From positions 620,001 to 684,000 of the forward strand of contig NZ_CP106881.1 of the NCBI RefSeq assembly GCF_023634805.2: DNA of 64,000 bases, given 5' to 3'. Shown one piece after another: positions 30,800 to 40,522 of this stretch. The notes below the pieces were generated by a model. It had not been told where the DNA came from. It saw only the letters and a list, made by a program, of their open reading frames with translations, and searched no databases. The stretch is from Comamonas endophytica (GTDB lineage Bacteria; Pseudomonadota; Gammaproteobacteria; Burkholderiales; Burkholderiaceae_C). Each line of letters starts with the position of its first letter. The first letter of the stretch is position 1. The position numbers and the translations under genes are program-made.

Positions 30800-31925
30800 C
30801 GGCAGCCAATCGGGCGGTATCGCGCTGCAGCTCGTGGTGCAGCGCCGTGAAGCGCTGCTCGAGCGCCTCGATGGTTGAAGGGGAATTCTCGCGCGCGCGC
30901 AGCCAGCGCAGTACCTCGGCCGCCAGGGCCTCTGGCGTGGCCGCGTCCTGCAGCAGCTCCGGCACGACGAATGCGCCGCACAGGATATTGGGCAGGCCGA
31001 CCCAGGGCTGCAGCTGCTTGCGGCGCATCAGGCGCCAGCTCAGCGACTGCATGCGGTAGCCGATCACCATCGGCCGCTTGAACAGCGCCGCTTCCAGCGT
31101 GGCCGTGCCGCTGGCGATCAGCGTGCAGTCGCAGGCGGCCAGCGCGTCGTGCGACTGGCCGGCCAGGATGCGCACCTGGCTCTCGAGCCCGGCGGCCCGG
31201 GCGGCCGAGCGCACCTCGTCGATCAGCGAGGGCACAGCGGGCACCACGATCTCCACGGCGGGAAAGGCCTGGCGCACCAGCGCCGCGGCCGCGAAGAACG
31301 CGGGCGCGATATGGCGGATTTCGGAGTTGCGACTGCCGGGCAGCACGGCCAGCACCAGCGCCTGCGGCGACAGCCCCAGCCGCCGGCGCGCCGCCTGGCG
31401 GTCGGGCACGAGCGGAATGACGCTGGCCAGCGGGTGGCCCACATAGGTCGCGGCAATGCCGTGGGACGCCAGCAGCGCCGGCTCGAAGGGGAATATGCAC
31501 AGCACATGGTCGGCCGCGCGGCGGATCTTCTCCACCCGGTTGGCACGCCAGGCCCATATCGAGGGGCAGACGAAATGCACGGTCTTGATGCCGCGCGCGC
31601 GCAGATCGGCTTCCAGCCCCAGATTGAAGTCGGGCGCATCGACGCCGACGAACACGCTGGGCGGCGCGGCCAGCAGCCGCTCGCGCAGCTGGCGCCGGGT
31701 GCGCAGCAGCTCGGCCAGGCGCTGGAAGACTTCGAGGTTGTAGCCGTGCACCGCCAGACGCTGGCTGTCCCACCAGGCGTCGAAGCCGCGTGCCCGCATC
31801 TGCGCGCCACCGATGCCCATGCTCTGCAGCCCCGGCCACTGGGCCTTGAGACCGTCGAGGATCAGTCCGGCCAACAGGTCGCCGGAGGTCTCGCCGGCCA
31901 CCATCGCGACGCGCGGTGCAGTCAT
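30768..31925 (-). CDS. lpxB: Lipid-A-disaccharide synthase
   Basis: GT-B glycosyltransferase that joins UDP-2,3-diacylglucosamine and lipid X to form the lipid A disaccharide. The family start is [18 protein letters not shown]. Later come [27 protein letters not shown] and the donor-site segment [21 protein letters not shown]. The ATG at 31925 ([12 protein letters not shown]) is preferred over the frame opening at 31970: it gives 385 residues with GAGGTG upstream. It lies 13 nt after lpxA and overlaps rnhB. Confidence 0.96.
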   Translation of the reverse strand: MTAPRVAMVAGETSGDLLAGLILDGLKAQWPGLQSMGIGGAQMRARGFDAWWDSQRLAVHGYNLEVFQRLAELLRTRRQLRERLLAAPPSVFVGVDAPDFNLGLEADLRARGIKTVHFVCPSIWAWRANRVEKIRRAADHVLCIFPFEPALLASHGIAATYVGHPLASVIPLVPDRQAARRRLGLSPQALVLAVLPGSRNSEIRHIAPAFFAAAALVRQAFPAVEIVVPAVPSLIDEVRSAARAAGLESQVRILAGQSHDALAACDCTLIASGTATLEAALFKRPMVIGYRMQSLSWRLMRRKQLQPWVGLPNILCGAFVVPELLQDAATPEALAAEVLRWLRARENSPSTIEALEQRFTALHHELQRDTARLAADAIQKVVSST

Positions 31926-31938
31926 GGCGGGCGGCACC

Positions 31939-32727
31939 TCAGCGCGCGATGCCGCGCCTGGAGCCGGCAATGAAGGCGCTCAGGGCTTCGATGTCGCTGG
32001 AGGCTTCGGGGTATTGCGCTACCAGGGAGGCAATGGCCTGGCGCGCCGCCTCGAGCGTGAGCCCCTGGCGGTACAGCAGCCGGTGCATCTGCTTGACGGC
32101 GGCCAGGCGCTCGGGCGAGAAGCCGCGCCGGCGCAACCCCTCGAGGTTGAAGCCGCGCACCGCCAGCGGATTGCCGTCCACCAGCATGAACGGCGGCACG
32201 TCTTGCGAGATGTGGCTGGCGAAGCCGGCCATCACATGCGCGCCGATCTGCGTGAACTGGTGCACGCCGGTCAGCCCGCCCAGGATCGCATGGTCGCCCA
32301 CGGTGACGTGGCCAGCCAGCGTGGCGTTGTTGGCCAGCACCGTGTGGTTGCCCACGATGCAGTCATGCGCGATGTGCACATAGGCCATGATCCAGTTGTC
32401 GTTGCCGATCCGCGTCAGCCCCTCATCCTGGATGGTGCCGGTATTGAAGGTGCAGAACTCGCGGATGGTGTTGCGGTCGCCGATCACCAGCCGGGTCGGC
32501 TCATCGGCGTACTTCTTGTCCTGCGGCTGCGCGCCCAGCGAGGCGAACTGGAAGATCTGGTTGTCCTGCCCGATCGTCGTGTGGCCCTCGATGACGCAGT
32601 GCGCGCCCACGGTGGTGCCGGCGCCGATGCGCACATGCGGCCCGATCACGGCATAGGGTCCCACGGCAACCGATGCATCGAGTTCGGCCGCCGGGTCGAC
32701 CAGCGCGGTGGAGTGGATGCGGCTCAC
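31939..32727 (-). CDS. lpxA: UDP-N-acetylglucosamine acyltransferase
   Basis: First enzyme of lipid A synthesis; transfers a 3-hydroxyacyl chain from ACP to UDP-GlcNAc. The protein is a left-handed beta-helix of hexapeptide repeats ([20 protein letters not shown], then [15 protein letters not shown] and [16 protein letters not shown]), with a C-terminal helical region. A GTG at 32727 is chosen because GAGGG lies five nt upstream. It yields 262 residues, the standard length, starting [10 protein letters not shown]. It follows fabZ by 8 nt. Confidence 0.96.
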   Translation of the reverse strand: MSRIHSTALVDPAAELDASVAVGPYAVIGPHVRIGAGTTVGAHCVIEGHTTIGQDNQIFQFASLGAQPQDKKYADEPTRLVIGDRNTIREFCTFNTGTIQDEGLTRIGNDNWIMAYVHIAHDCIVGNHTVLANNATLAGHVTVGDHAILGGLTGVHQFTQIGAHVMAGFASHISQDVPPFMLVDGNPLAVRGFNLEGLRRRGFSPERLAAVKQMHRLLYRQGLTLEAARQAIASLVAQYPEASSDIEALSAFIAGSRRGIAR

Positions 32728-32735
32728 TGGCACCC

Positions 32736-33176
32736 TCAGCCCACGGCACGCATGGTGCACATCAGGTCGGCTTCGCAGGCCACCTCGTCGCCCACGCGCG
32801 CCACGCCCTTGAACTTCCAGATGCCGCCGCGCACGCGGTCAATGGTGATCTCCAGCATCAACTGGTCGCCGGGCTCGACCGGACGCTTGAAGCGCGCGGC
32901 GTCGATGCCCACGAAGTAGTAGATGTTGTTCTCGTCCGGCACCTGGCCCATGGCGTCGAACGCCAGCAGCCCTGCGGCCTGTGCCAGCGCTTCGAGCATC
33001 AGCACGCCCGGCATCACCGGGCGGCCCGGGAAATGCCCCTGGAAATACGGCTCGTTGAACGTGACGTTCTTGACGGCCTTGATGCGTTGGTTGCTCTCGA
33101 GCTCCAGGACCCTGTCCACCAGCAAAAAGGGGTAGCGGTGGGGCAGTTGCTTGAGAATTGCGTGGATATCCATCAT
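32736..33176 (-). CDS. fabZ: 3-hydroxyacyl-ACP dehydratase FabZ
   Basis: Hot-dog fold dehydratase of fatty acid elongation, acting on 3-hydroxyacyl-ACP. Conserved features are [16 protein letters not shown] near the N-terminus, [19 protein letters not shown] with the catalytic His, and [11 protein letters not shown] with the catalytic Glu. The ATG at 33176 overlaps the lpxD stop as ATGA; ATG 33173 is the alternative. The product is 146 residues. An open frame runs further upstream inside lpxD but has no family match. Confidence 0.96.
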   Translation of the reverse strand: MMDIHAILKQLPHRYPFLLVDRVLELESNQRIKAVKNVTFNEPYFQGHFPGRPVMPGVLMLEALAQAAGLLAFDAMGQVPDENNIYYFVGIDAARFKRPVEPGDQLMLEITIDRVRGGIWKFKGVARVGDEVACEADLMCTMRAVG

Positions 33177-34171
33177 TGCGTTCCGATCTTGCTGTCCTGC
33201 GGCTGCTGCTGCTCGAGCGCCTTGATGCGCTCGCGCAAGCTGTGCAACTGCTTCAAAGTGGCAGCGTTTTTTTCCCATTTGTTGTTTTCATCGACAGGAA
33301 ACACTCCTGTATAGACGCCGGGCTTGTTCAAAGAACGCGTCACCACCGTCGCCGCCGAGACATGCACATTTTCGGCCAATTGCAGGTGCCCGAGCACGAT
33401 GGCGCCACCGCCCACGGTGCAGTGCGCACCGATGCGCGCGCTGCCCGCGACCCCCACGCAGCCCGCCATGGCGACATGCTCCCCGACATGGACGTTGTGC
33501 CCGATCTGCACGAGATTATCCAGCTTCACGCCGCGCTCGATCACCGTATCGTCCAGGGCGCCGCGGTCGATGCAGGTGTTGGCGCCGATTTCCACGTCGT
33601 CGCCGATGCGCACCGCGCCCAGCTGCTCGATCTTCACCCAGGCCCCGCGCTCGGGCGCGAAGCCGAAGCCGTCGGAGCCCAGCACCACGCCCGCATGCAG
33701 GATGCAGCGCGCCCCGACGCTGCAGTTCTCGCCCACCGTGACGCGCGATTTGAGCACCGTGCCCGCGCCGATGCGCGCGCCGCGTTCGACCACGCACAGC
33801 GGGCCCACCCAGGCCGTCGGATCGACCACGGCTTCGGGGTCGACCACCGCGCTGGGATGCACGCCGCGCGGCACCTCCCGCGCATGCCGCTGCTTCCACA
33901 GCTGCGTGGCGCGCGCGAAATAAACATAGGGGTTGTCGGCCACGATGCAGGCGCCGCGCTGCATGGCGGCCTCCCGCATCGCGGGCGCCACAATGACACA
34001 GGCCGCCTTGGAGGCGGCCAGTTGCTGCTGGTAGCGCGGATTGCTCAGGAAACTCAAGTCTCCAGGGCCTGCGGAGTCCAGCGGAGCGATGCGGAGGATC
34101 TCCGTATCGCCATCCGCCAGCTCCAGCGTTCCTCCCAGCGCACCCACAATTTGCCCGAGTAACAAGCTCAC
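33173..34171 (-). CDS. lpxD: UDP-3-O-acylglucosamine N-acyltransferase
   Basis: Third step of lipid A synthesis; adds the N-linked hydroxyacyl chain. The N-terminal uridine-binding domain (about 1-100; [16 protein letters not shown]) is followed by a hexapeptide beta-helix carrying the catalytic His in [16 protein letters not shown]-terminal helix follows ([19 protein letters not shown]). It starts with GTG (34171) and has only a weak ribosome-binding site. Its 332 residues are slightly short of E. coli LpxD (341). It lies 24 nt after skp. Confidence 0.96.
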   Translation of the reverse strand: MSLLLGQIVGALGGTLELADGDTEILRIAPLDSAGPGDLSFLSNPRYQQQLAASKAACVIVAPAMREAAMQRGACIVADNPYVYFARATQLWKQRHAREVPRGVHPSAVVDPEAVVDPTAWVGPLCVVERGARIGAGTVLKSRVTVGENCSVGARCILHAGVVLGSDGFGFAPERGAWVKIEQLGAVRIGDDVEIGANTCIDRGALDDTVIERGVKLDNLVQIGHNVHVGEHVAMAGCVGVAGSARIGAHCTVGGGAIVLGHLQLAENVHVSAATVVTRSLNKPGVYTGVFPVDENNKWEKNAATLKQLHSLRERIKALEQQQPQDSKIGTQ

Positions 34172-34195
34172 TGTCCGTACGTCTTCAGCTGCAAT

Positions 34196-34702
34196 TTACT
34201 TGGCGCCGTTGAGCGCCTTGATCACCTTGTCGGTGATGTCGTGCTTGGGATTGATGTAGACCGCTTCCTGCAGGATCACGTCGTATTTCTCGGCCTCGGC
34301 CACGCTCTTGACGACACGGTTGGCGCGCTCGAGCACGGCGGAGAGTTCCTCGTTCTTGCGCGAGTTCAGGTCTTCCTGGAATTCGCGGCGCTTGCGCTGG
34401 AATTCGCGGTCCTGGTCCACCAGCTGGCGCTGGCGCGTGGTGCGCTGCGATTCCGGCAGCGTGGGCGCTTCGCGCTCGAACTTGTCCGAAGCCGCCTTCA
34501 GCGCATTGCCGGCGTCGACCAGGTCCTTTTCGCGCTTGGCGAATTCTGTTTCCAGCTTGGCCTGGGCGGCCTTGGCCGTGCTTGCTTCGCGGAAGATCCG
34601 GTCCGTATTGACAAACCCGGCCTTGAATTCTTGCGCATGCGCAGCCAGAGCCATGGTGCTCATCAGCACGGCCGCAGAGATTTGGCGAGAGAGAGATTTC
34701 AT
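34196..34702 (-). CDS. skp: Periplasmic chaperone Skp (OmpH family)
   Basis: Trimeric periplasmic chaperone that holds unfolded outer-membrane proteins on their way to BamA. A signal peptide ends AAHA before QEFKAGFVN (about residue 23). The mature protein is a small beta segment plus long charged helices (KLETEFAKREKDLVDAGNAL, RQRQLVDQDREFQRKRREF), as in the jellyfish-like tentacles of Skp. At 168 residues it is near the usual length. Its ATG overlaps the bamA stop by one base (TAATG). Confidence 0.94.
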   Translation of the reverse strand: MKSLSRQISAAVLMSTMALAAHAQEFKAGFVNTDRIFREASTAKAAQAKLETEFAKREKDLVDAGNALKAASDKFEREAPTLPESQRTTRQRQLVDQDREFQRKRREFQEDLNSRKNEELSAVLERANRVVKSVAEAEKYDVILQEAVYINPKHDITDKVIKALNGAK

Positions 34703-36999
34703 TAGAAGGACGTTCCGATTTGGAATTGAAGTTTCTGGATTTTATCCCCGGCGAATTTTCGCACCGGATGAGCATACGCCAAGCGCAATGGCCCCAGTGG
34801 GGATATCCAGCTCAAGCCGATGCCAGCCGAAGCGCGCATCAGCGAGAAATCCACCGATTCGCGGTCGCCGAACACATTGCCCACGTCCACGAAGGAGAAC
34901 ACGCGCAGCGTCCGGTCGTTGCCCGCGCCCGGCAGCGGCGCCATGAATTCGGCGTTCAGCGTGACCTTCTTCGGCCCGCCCAGCGAGGAGCCGATGACGT
35001 CGCGCGGGCCCAGCGTGCCCTGGTCGAAACCGCGCACCGAGCCCAGGCCGCCCGAGTAGAAGTTCTTGAAGACCGGGAAAGGACGGCCGCCCAGGCCCTT
35101 GCCCCAGCCGAGCTCGCCGTTGAAGGCCAGCGTGAATTTCTTGTTCAGCGGCACGTACTGCTGGATCTGGTAGTTGGCGCGCACATAGCGTGCATCGCCC
35201 GCCACCGACCAATCGGTATTGAGGCGCTGGTAGCGGCCGGCGTTGGGCGCCAGCGCGCTGTCGCGGCTGTCGCGCGACCAGCCGATGGTCAGAGGCACGG
35301 CCGTGCTGCTGTAGCCATAGGCATCGCCATAGGCCAGGTAGGCGGCGGGGATGTTCGTGCCCGGCTTGATGCGGGTCTGCTCCACGCCGGCGCCGAAGAA
35401 CACCGTGTCGAGCTCGCTGAAGGGCACGCCGAATCGCACGCCGGTGCCGGCCGTGACGAGTTCGTAGTTGCCGCCCTGGTCTTCATAGGGCTTGTCGGTG
35501 CGGTAGTACAGGTCCAGGGTGCGCGAGATGCCGTCCTTGGTGAAGTAGGGATCGGTGGTGCTCAGCACCACCGTGCGGCGGTACTTGCTGGTGTTCACAT
35601 CCACGCCCAGATAGTTACCGGAGCCAAACACGTTTTCCTGTTTGATACCAAAAGACAGCGACACCTTCTCGGCGCTCGAGAAGCCGGCGCCCAGCTGCAG
35701 CGAACCGGTGGGCTTTTCCACCACCGACACCACCAGGTCGACCTGGTCGGGCGAGCCAGGGACTTCCTGCGTCTCGATGTTGACTTCGGTGAAGAAGCCC
35801 AGACGGTCGACGCGATCGCGCGAGAGCTTGATCTTGTCGCCGTCGTACCACGAGGCCTCGAACTGGCGGAACTCGCGGCGGATCACTTCGTCGCGCGTGC
35901 GGTTGTTGCCGCTGACCTGGATGCGGCGCACATAGGCGCGGCGCGAGGGCTCGGCCTTGACCACGATCGATACACGGTTGTTCTCGCGGTCGATCTCGGG
36001 CACTGCCTCGACGCGCGCGAACGCGAAGCCGAAGTTGCCGAAGTGGTCGGAAAAGGCCTTGGTCGTTTCGGCCACTTGGTCGGCGTTGTAGGGCTCGCCC
36101 GGCTTGATCTTGACCATCGACTTGAATTCGTCGTCGCGCTCGAGGTAGTTGCCCTCGAGCTTGACGTCGGACACCACATAGCGCTCGCCCTCGTGGATGT
36201 TCACCGTCAGCGAAATGGTCTGCTTGTCCGGAGAGATCGCCACCTGGGTCGAATCGATGCGGAATTCGAGGTAGCCGCGCTGCAGATAGTACGAACGCAG
36301 CGTCTCGAGGTCGGCATTGAGCTTGGAGCGCGCGTAACGGTCGGACTTGGTGTACCAGCTGAGCCAGCCGCCCGTGTCCTGGTCGAACAGGCCCTTGAGC
36401 GTGGATTCGCTGAAGGCCTTGTTGCCCACGATGTGGATCTCGTTGATCTTCGCCGGCTCGCCTTCGGTCACGGTGAAGGTGAGGTTGACGCGGTTGCGCT
36501 CGATGGGCGTCACCGTGGTCACGACTTCCGCGCCATACAGGCTGCGGTTGATGTACTGGCGCTTGAGCTCCTGCTCGGCGCGGTCGGCCAGCGCGTTGTC
36601 GAAGGGCCGGCCCTCGGCCAGGCCCACGTCGCGCATGGCCTTCTTCAGCGTGTCCTTGTCGAATTCCTTGGTGCCGGCGAAGTTGACGTCGGCAATGGTG
36701 GGGCGCTCCTCCACGACCACCGTCAGCACGTTGCCGTTGGCCTCCAGCCGCACGTCCTTGAACAGGCCCAGCGCGAACAGCGCGCGGATCGCGGCCGAGC
36801 CCTTCTCGTCGTTGTAGTCATCGCCCACGCGCAGCGGGATGGATGCGAAGATGGTGCCGGCTTCCACCCGCTGCAGGCCTTCGACGCGGATGTCCTGCAC
36901 CTTGAAGGGCTCCAGCGCCCAGGCGGCGTTGGCCGCGAGAACCATGGCGGTCAAGGCCGAAGCGGTACGCGCGCCTAAGCGATTGATGTGTTTTTTCAT
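34702..36999 (-). CDS. bamA: Outer-membrane assembly factor BamA
   Basis: Essential Omp85 protein that inserts beta-barrel proteins into the outer membrane. A signal peptide ends AAWA before LEPFKVQDIRVEGLQR. Five POTRA domains follow (about 25-420; for example IADVNFAGTKEFDKDTLKKA), then a 16-stranded barrel with the conserved VRGFDQGTLGPRD loop and a C-terminal phenylalanine (KLQFQIGTSF). The ATG at 36999 is chosen: the frame stays open to 37509 inside rseP, but only this start gives a signal peptide and the usual length (765 residues). It lies between rseP and skp as in most proteobacteria. Confidence 0.97.
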   Translation of the reverse strand: MKKHINRLGARTASALTAMVLAANAAWALEPFKVQDIRVEGLQRVEAGTIFASIPLRVGDDYNDEKGSAAIRALFALGLFKDVRLEANGNVLTVVVEERPTIADVNFAGTKEFDKDTLKKAMRDVGLAEGRPFDNALADRAEQELKRQYINRSLYGAEVVTTVTPIERNRVNLTFTVTEGEPAKINEIHIVGNKAFSESTLKGLFDQDTGGWLSWYTKSDRYARSKLNADLETLRSYYLQRGYLEFRIDSTQVAISPDKQTISLTVNIHEGERYVVSDVKLEGNYLERDDEFKSMVKIKPGEPYNADQVAETTKAFSDHFGNFGFAFARVEAVPEIDRENNRVSIVVKAEPSRRAYVRRIQVSGNNRTRDEVIRREFRQFEASWYDGDKIKLSRDRVDRLGFFTEVNIETQEVPGSPDQVDLVVSVVEKPTGSLQLGAGFSSAEKVSLSFGIKQENVFGSGNYLGVDVNTSKYRRTVVLSTTDPYFTKDGISRTLDLYYRTDKPYEDQGGNYELVTAGTGVRFGVPFSELDTVFFGAGVEQTRIKPGTNIPAAYLAYGDAYGYSSTAVPLTIGWSRDSRDSALAPNAGRYQRLNTDWSVAGDARYVRANYQIQQYVPLNKKFTLAFNGELGWGKGLGGRPFPVFKNFYSGGLGSVRGFDQGTLGPRDVIGSSLGGPKKVTLNAEFMAPLPGAGNDRTLRVFSFVDVGNVFGDRESVDFSLMRASAGIGLSWISPLGPLRLAYAHPVRKFAGDKIQKLQFQIGTSF

Positions 37000-37052
37000 G
37001 AGTGAAGTGCCGCCGACTTGCTGGGCAAATTCGGCAAGTATAGTTGGGGCCC

Positions 37053-38429
37053 TTAGCCCAAGAGCCTGTTGATATCGTTGAAAAAGGCGATGCCCATCAT
37101 CAGCAGCAGCAAAGCCACGCCGAGACGCTGCAATCTTTCCATCCAAGCCTCGGACACCGGCCGGCCCGTGACGCCTTCCCAAAGATAATACATCAGGTGC
37201 CCGCCATCCAGAACCGGCAGTGGCAGCAGGTTGAGCACGCCCAGGCTGACGCTGATCAGCGCCAGGAACGCCAGGTATTGCGTGATTCCCATGCTGGCAG
37301 ACTTGCCGGCATAGTCGGCAATCGTCAGCGGGCCGCTGATGTTCTTGATCGACGCCTCGCCGATGACCATGCGGCCCATCATGCGCAGCGTCAGCACCGA
37401 CAGGTCCCAGGTGCGCTGCGCGCCGTTTTGCAGGCCCTCGAGGAAGCCGCGGCGCACCAGCGTCATCTCGGGTGCGGCGCCGACGAACGCGCCGATGCGG
37501 CCGACCCACTGGTCGTCCTGCTGCACCGCATCCGGGCGCACGGACAGCTGCAGCGTCTGGCCGCCGCGCTCGATGCGCCAGTCCTGCGCCAGGCCCTCGC
37601 TGCCGCGCACCGACGCGCGGATCAGGCTGCGCAGCTGCTGGCCGTCGCGCACGGCCACCGGCCCCACCGACAGTACCCGGTCGCCTTCACGCAGGCCTGC
37701 GCGCCGCGCGGCGCCATCGGCCAGAAGTTCGCCCATCACGGCCGGTGTCCAGGGCGCCACGACGCCGATGCGCTCGAACAGCCGCTCGTCGGCCTCGCGC
37801 GTCTCCAGGCTGCCCAGCGGCAGCTGCAGCACCGTGGCTGCACCGGCGGCGGCGCCTGCCTGGGGCCGCACCAGTTCCAGGCGCGCGTCCTGGCCTTCGA
37901 GCGCGGCGCGCGCCAGCGCCCAGCGCACTTCGTCGAAGGAGCGCACGGGCTCCATGGGGCCCTCGCCGCGCGCCACGGCCTGCACCCGCTCGCCGCCCTG
38001 CAGCCCCGCGGCCTGTGCCAGCGAGCCCGCGCCAGGGCTGGCGAGAAAGGGCTTGGGTTCTTCGATGCCCACCCAGTTCACGCCGGCATACAGCAGCACC
38101 GCGAGCAGCAGGTTGGCCGCCGGGCCGGCCGCGACGATGGCCGCGCGCGCGCGAAGCGGCTGGTTGTTGAAGGCCAGGTGGCGCTCCTCGGGGGCTACCG
38201 CCCCCTCGCGCTCGTCGAGCATGCGCACATAGCCGCCCAGCGGAAAGGCCGCCAGCACGAACTCGGTCGAGGATCCCTTGGGGCGCCAGCGCAGCAGCGG
38301 CTTGCCGAAGCCGACCGAAAAGCGCAGCACCTTGACGCCGCAGGCCACCGCCACGCGGTAGTGGCCGTATTCATGCACTGCGATCAGCACGCCCAGTGCA
38401 ATGACGAAGGCAAGGACAGTCATCAACAT
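37053..38429 (-). CDS. rseP: Site-2 membrane protease RseP
   Basis: Intramembrane zinc metalloprotease that cleaves anti-sigma-E and remnant signal peptides. HEYGH lies at 19-23 within the first membrane segment. Two PDZ domains follow (about 120-200 and 220-310). The second metal-ligand motif is LLPLPVLDGGHLMYYL, and the last membrane segments are C-terminal. The 458-residue length is normal. ATG 38429 and ATG 38423 are both possible starts. The periplasmic PDZ segment is unusually rich in Ala, Arg and Gly. It follows dxr by 43 nt and precedes bamA by 53 nt. Confidence 0.96.
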   Translation of the reverse strand: MLMTVLAFVIALGVLIAVHEYGHYRVAVACGVKVLRFSVGFGKPLLRWRPKGSSTEFVLAAFPLGGYVRMLDEREGAVAPEERHLAFNNQPLRARAAIVAAGPAANLLLAVLLYAGVNWVGIEEPKPFLASPGAGSLAQAAGLQGGERVQAVARGEGPMEPVRSFDEVRWALARAALEGQDARLELVRPQAGAAAGAATVLQLPLGSLETREADERLFERIGVVAPWTPAVMGELLADGAARRAGLREGDRVLSVGPVAVRDGQQLRSLIRASVRGSEGLAQDWRIERGGQTLQLSVRPDAVQQDDQWVGRIGAFVGAAPEMTLVRRGFLEGLQNGAQRTWDLSVLTLRMMGRMVIGEASIKNISGPLTIADYAGKSASMGITQYLAFLALISVSLGVLNLLPLPVLDGGHLMYYLWEGVTGRPVSEAWMERLQRLGVALLLLMMGIAFFNDINRLLG

Positions 38430-38472
38430 CGCTCAGGCCCGTATCGAAGAAAGGATGGCCGCAGGCGGCGGC

Positions 38473-39657
38473 TCAGGCCAGCGCCCAGCGCTGCACCGCG
38501 GCGCGCGCGCAGTCGCGCGCCCGGGCATCGACGGCCAGCAGGTCCTCGAGCGAACCCGGCACCTGCGCCAGCTGCATGTTCTCCAGCGTCTCGAGATTGA
38601 CCGCATGGATGCGGTCGAAGCTCAGGCGCCGCTGCAGGAAGGCATCGACCGCCATCTCGTTGGCCGCGTTCAGCACCGTGGTCGTGCCCTCGGCGGCGCG
38701 CAGCGCCTGCCACGACAGGTGCAGGCCCGGAAAGCGCCGCGCATCCGCATCCTCGAAGGTCAGCGAAGCCAACTGGGAGAAGTCCAGGCGCTGCGCGCCG
38801 CTCTCGATGCGCTCGGGCCAGGCCAGGCCGCAGGCGATGGGCACGCGCATGTCCGGCGTGCCGAGCTGGGCCAATATCGAGGCGTCGTTGAACTGCACCA
38901 TCGAGTGCACGATCTGCTGCGGATGGATCACCACCTTGATGCGTTCGGGCGCCAGGTCGAACAGCCAGCGCGCCTCGATGACCTCCAGCGCCTTGTTCAT
39001 CATCGTCGCCGAGTCGACGGAAATCTTGCGCCCCATGGAGAAATTCGGGTGCGCGCAGGCCTGCTCGGGCGTGATCTGCGAGAGGCTGGCCGGATCGCGC
39101 GCGCGAAACGGCCCGCCCGATGCGGTCAGCAGGATGCTGTCGACGCGCCGCGGCCAGCTGGCGCGGTCCTCGGGCAGGCACTGGAAGATGGCCGAATGCT
39201 CGCTGTCGATGGGCAGCAGCGTCGCGCCATGGCGCTTGACGGTGTCCATGAACAGCGCGCCGCCCACCACCAGCGCCTCCTTGTTGGCCAGCAGCAGGCG
39301 CTTGCCGGCCCGGGCCGCCGCCAGGCACGGGGCCAGGCCCGCGGCGCCGACGATGGCGGCCATGACCACATCGACCTCTTCATGCGCGGCGATCTGCTCG
39401 AGCGCATCGCAGGACTGCAGCACTTCGGTGGTCAGGCCGTTGGCCTTGAGCCTGTCGGCGAGTTCGCGCGCATGGGCGGCGCTGGCCATGACGGCATAGC
39501 GCGGCTGGAACTGCGCGCATTGCGCCAGCATCGGCTCGACCTGGGTCGCGGCGCTGAGCGCGAACACCTCGTAGCTGTCGAGGTGGCGCGCCACCACGTC
39601 CAGCGTGCTGGTGCCGATGGAGCCCGTGGAGCCGAGGATGGTGAGACGTTGTTTCAT
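38473..39657 (-). CDS. dxr: 1-deoxy-D-xylulose 5-phosphate reductoisomerase
   Basis: Second enzyme of the MEP isoprenoid pathway (the fosmidomycin target); makes MEP with NADPH. The nucleotide-binding loop is TILGSTGSIGTSTLDVV near the N-terminus. The family segments LLANKEALVVGG, LPIDSEHSAIFQCL, TASGGPFR and ALEVIEARWLF are present. The 394-residue size is typical. Its ATG overlaps the cdsA stop as ATGA. It supplies isoprenoid precursor for the neighbouring uppS product. Confidence 0.97.
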   Translation of the reverse strand: MKQRLTILGSTGSIGTSTLDVVARHLDSYEVFALSAATQVEPMLAQCAQFQPRYAVMASAAHARELADRLKANGLTTEVLQSCDALEQIAAHEEVDVVMAAIVGAAGLAPCLAAARAGKRLLLANKEALVVGGALFMDTVKRHGATLLPIDSEHSAIFQCLPEDRASWPRRVDSILLTASGGPFRARDPASLSQITPEQACAHPNFSMGRKISVDSATMMNKALEVIEARWLFDLAPERIKVVIHPQQIVHSMVQFNDASILAQLGTPDMRVPIACGLAWPERIESGAQRLDFSQLASLTFEDADARRFPGLHLSWQALRAAEGTTTVLNAANEMAVDAFLQRRLSFDRIHAVNLETLENMQLAQVPGSLEDLLAVDARARDCARAAVQRWALA

Positions 39658-40508
39658 GCGAGTACGAAAGAGGAAAGCATCATGGCCAGCGGCAGCGTCG
39701 GCAGCAGCGCGTCGATGCGGTCGAGCACGCCGCCATGGCCCGGCAGCAGCGCGCTGCTGTCCTTGACGCCCGCGCTGCGCTTGACCAGCGACTCGATGAG
39801 ATCACCGACCACGCTCATGGTTCCCATGAACACGACGGCCAGCACCAGGAACCAGACGCCCTGGCGCAGCAAGAGCGTGTAGAAGCTCGGCGAAACGGCG
39901 CCGGAATGGCGGTCGGCAAACACCCACACCGCGGCCAGCACCAGCACGCCGGCCATGCCGCCCCAGGCGCCCTCCCAGCTCTTGCCAGGGCTGATCGAGG
40001 GCGCCAGCTTGTTGCGCGTGAACTTCAGGCCGAAAGTGCGGCCGGCGGCATAGGCGAAGATGTCGGCGGCCCAGACCAGCGCCAGCACCGAAAGCAGGAA
40101 GTTGACGCCCATGCGGTGCGCCTGCGCGACCGCCAGCCAGGCCAGCCACAGCGCCAGCACCCCGCCGGCCAGGCGCAGCGCCAGCGGCACGCGCGCCCAG
40201 GCGCCCACGCCGGCGCGCAGCAGCGCCGCGCTCGCCAGCACCCAGAGGCCGCCACCCACGACCCACAGCGCGCCGAGCGGCCGCTCCAGCCAGCCCAGCG
40301 ACCAGCTCAGGCCGCACAGCAGCAGGCAGGCGCCGGCCAGCGCGATCGATGCGCCCTGTGCCAGGCCCTGCATGCGGCCCCACTCCCAGGCACCGGCGGT
40401 CATCAGCGCCAGCACGACCAGCGCGAAAGGCAGCGGCCCCGGATAGAACAATGCGGGAAGGAGGATCGCCAGCAGGACCAGGGCGGTGATGACACGCTGC
40501 TTGAGCAT
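39654..40508 (-). CDS. cdsA: Phosphatidate cytidylyltransferase
   Basis: Integral membrane enzyme that makes CDP-diacylglycerol for phospholipid synthesis. Eight or so hydrophobic segments span most of its 284 residues. The CDS signature near the C-terminus can be read as SVVGDLIESLVKRSAGVKDSSALLPGHGGVLDRIDAL. The ATG at 40508 (MLKQRVITALVLLAILLPALF) is selected because the longer open frame reads through uppS out of frame. It lies 14 nt after uppS and overlaps dxr. Confidence 0.96.
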   Translation of the reverse strand: MLKQRVITALVLLAILLPALFYPGPLPFALVVLALMTAGAWEWGRMQGLAQGASIALAGACLLLCGLSWSLGWLERPLGALWVVGGGLWVLASAALLRAGVGAWARVPLALRLAGGVLALWLAWLAVAQAHRMGVNFLLSVLALVWAADIFAYAAGRTFGLKFTRNKLAPSISPGKSWEGAWGGMAGVLVLAAVWVFADRHSGAVSPSFYTLLLRQGVWFLVLAVVFMGTMSVVGDLIESLVKRSAGVKDSSALLPGHGGVLDRIDALLPTLPLAMMLSSFVLA

Positions 40509-40522
40509 CGCGGTTCCCTTTC

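Noticed and set aside
37000..37509. N-terminal extension of bamA into rseP
   Set aside because: It would remove the signal peptide from the N-terminus and overlap rseP by about 450 nt; the ATG at 36999 fits BamA exactly.
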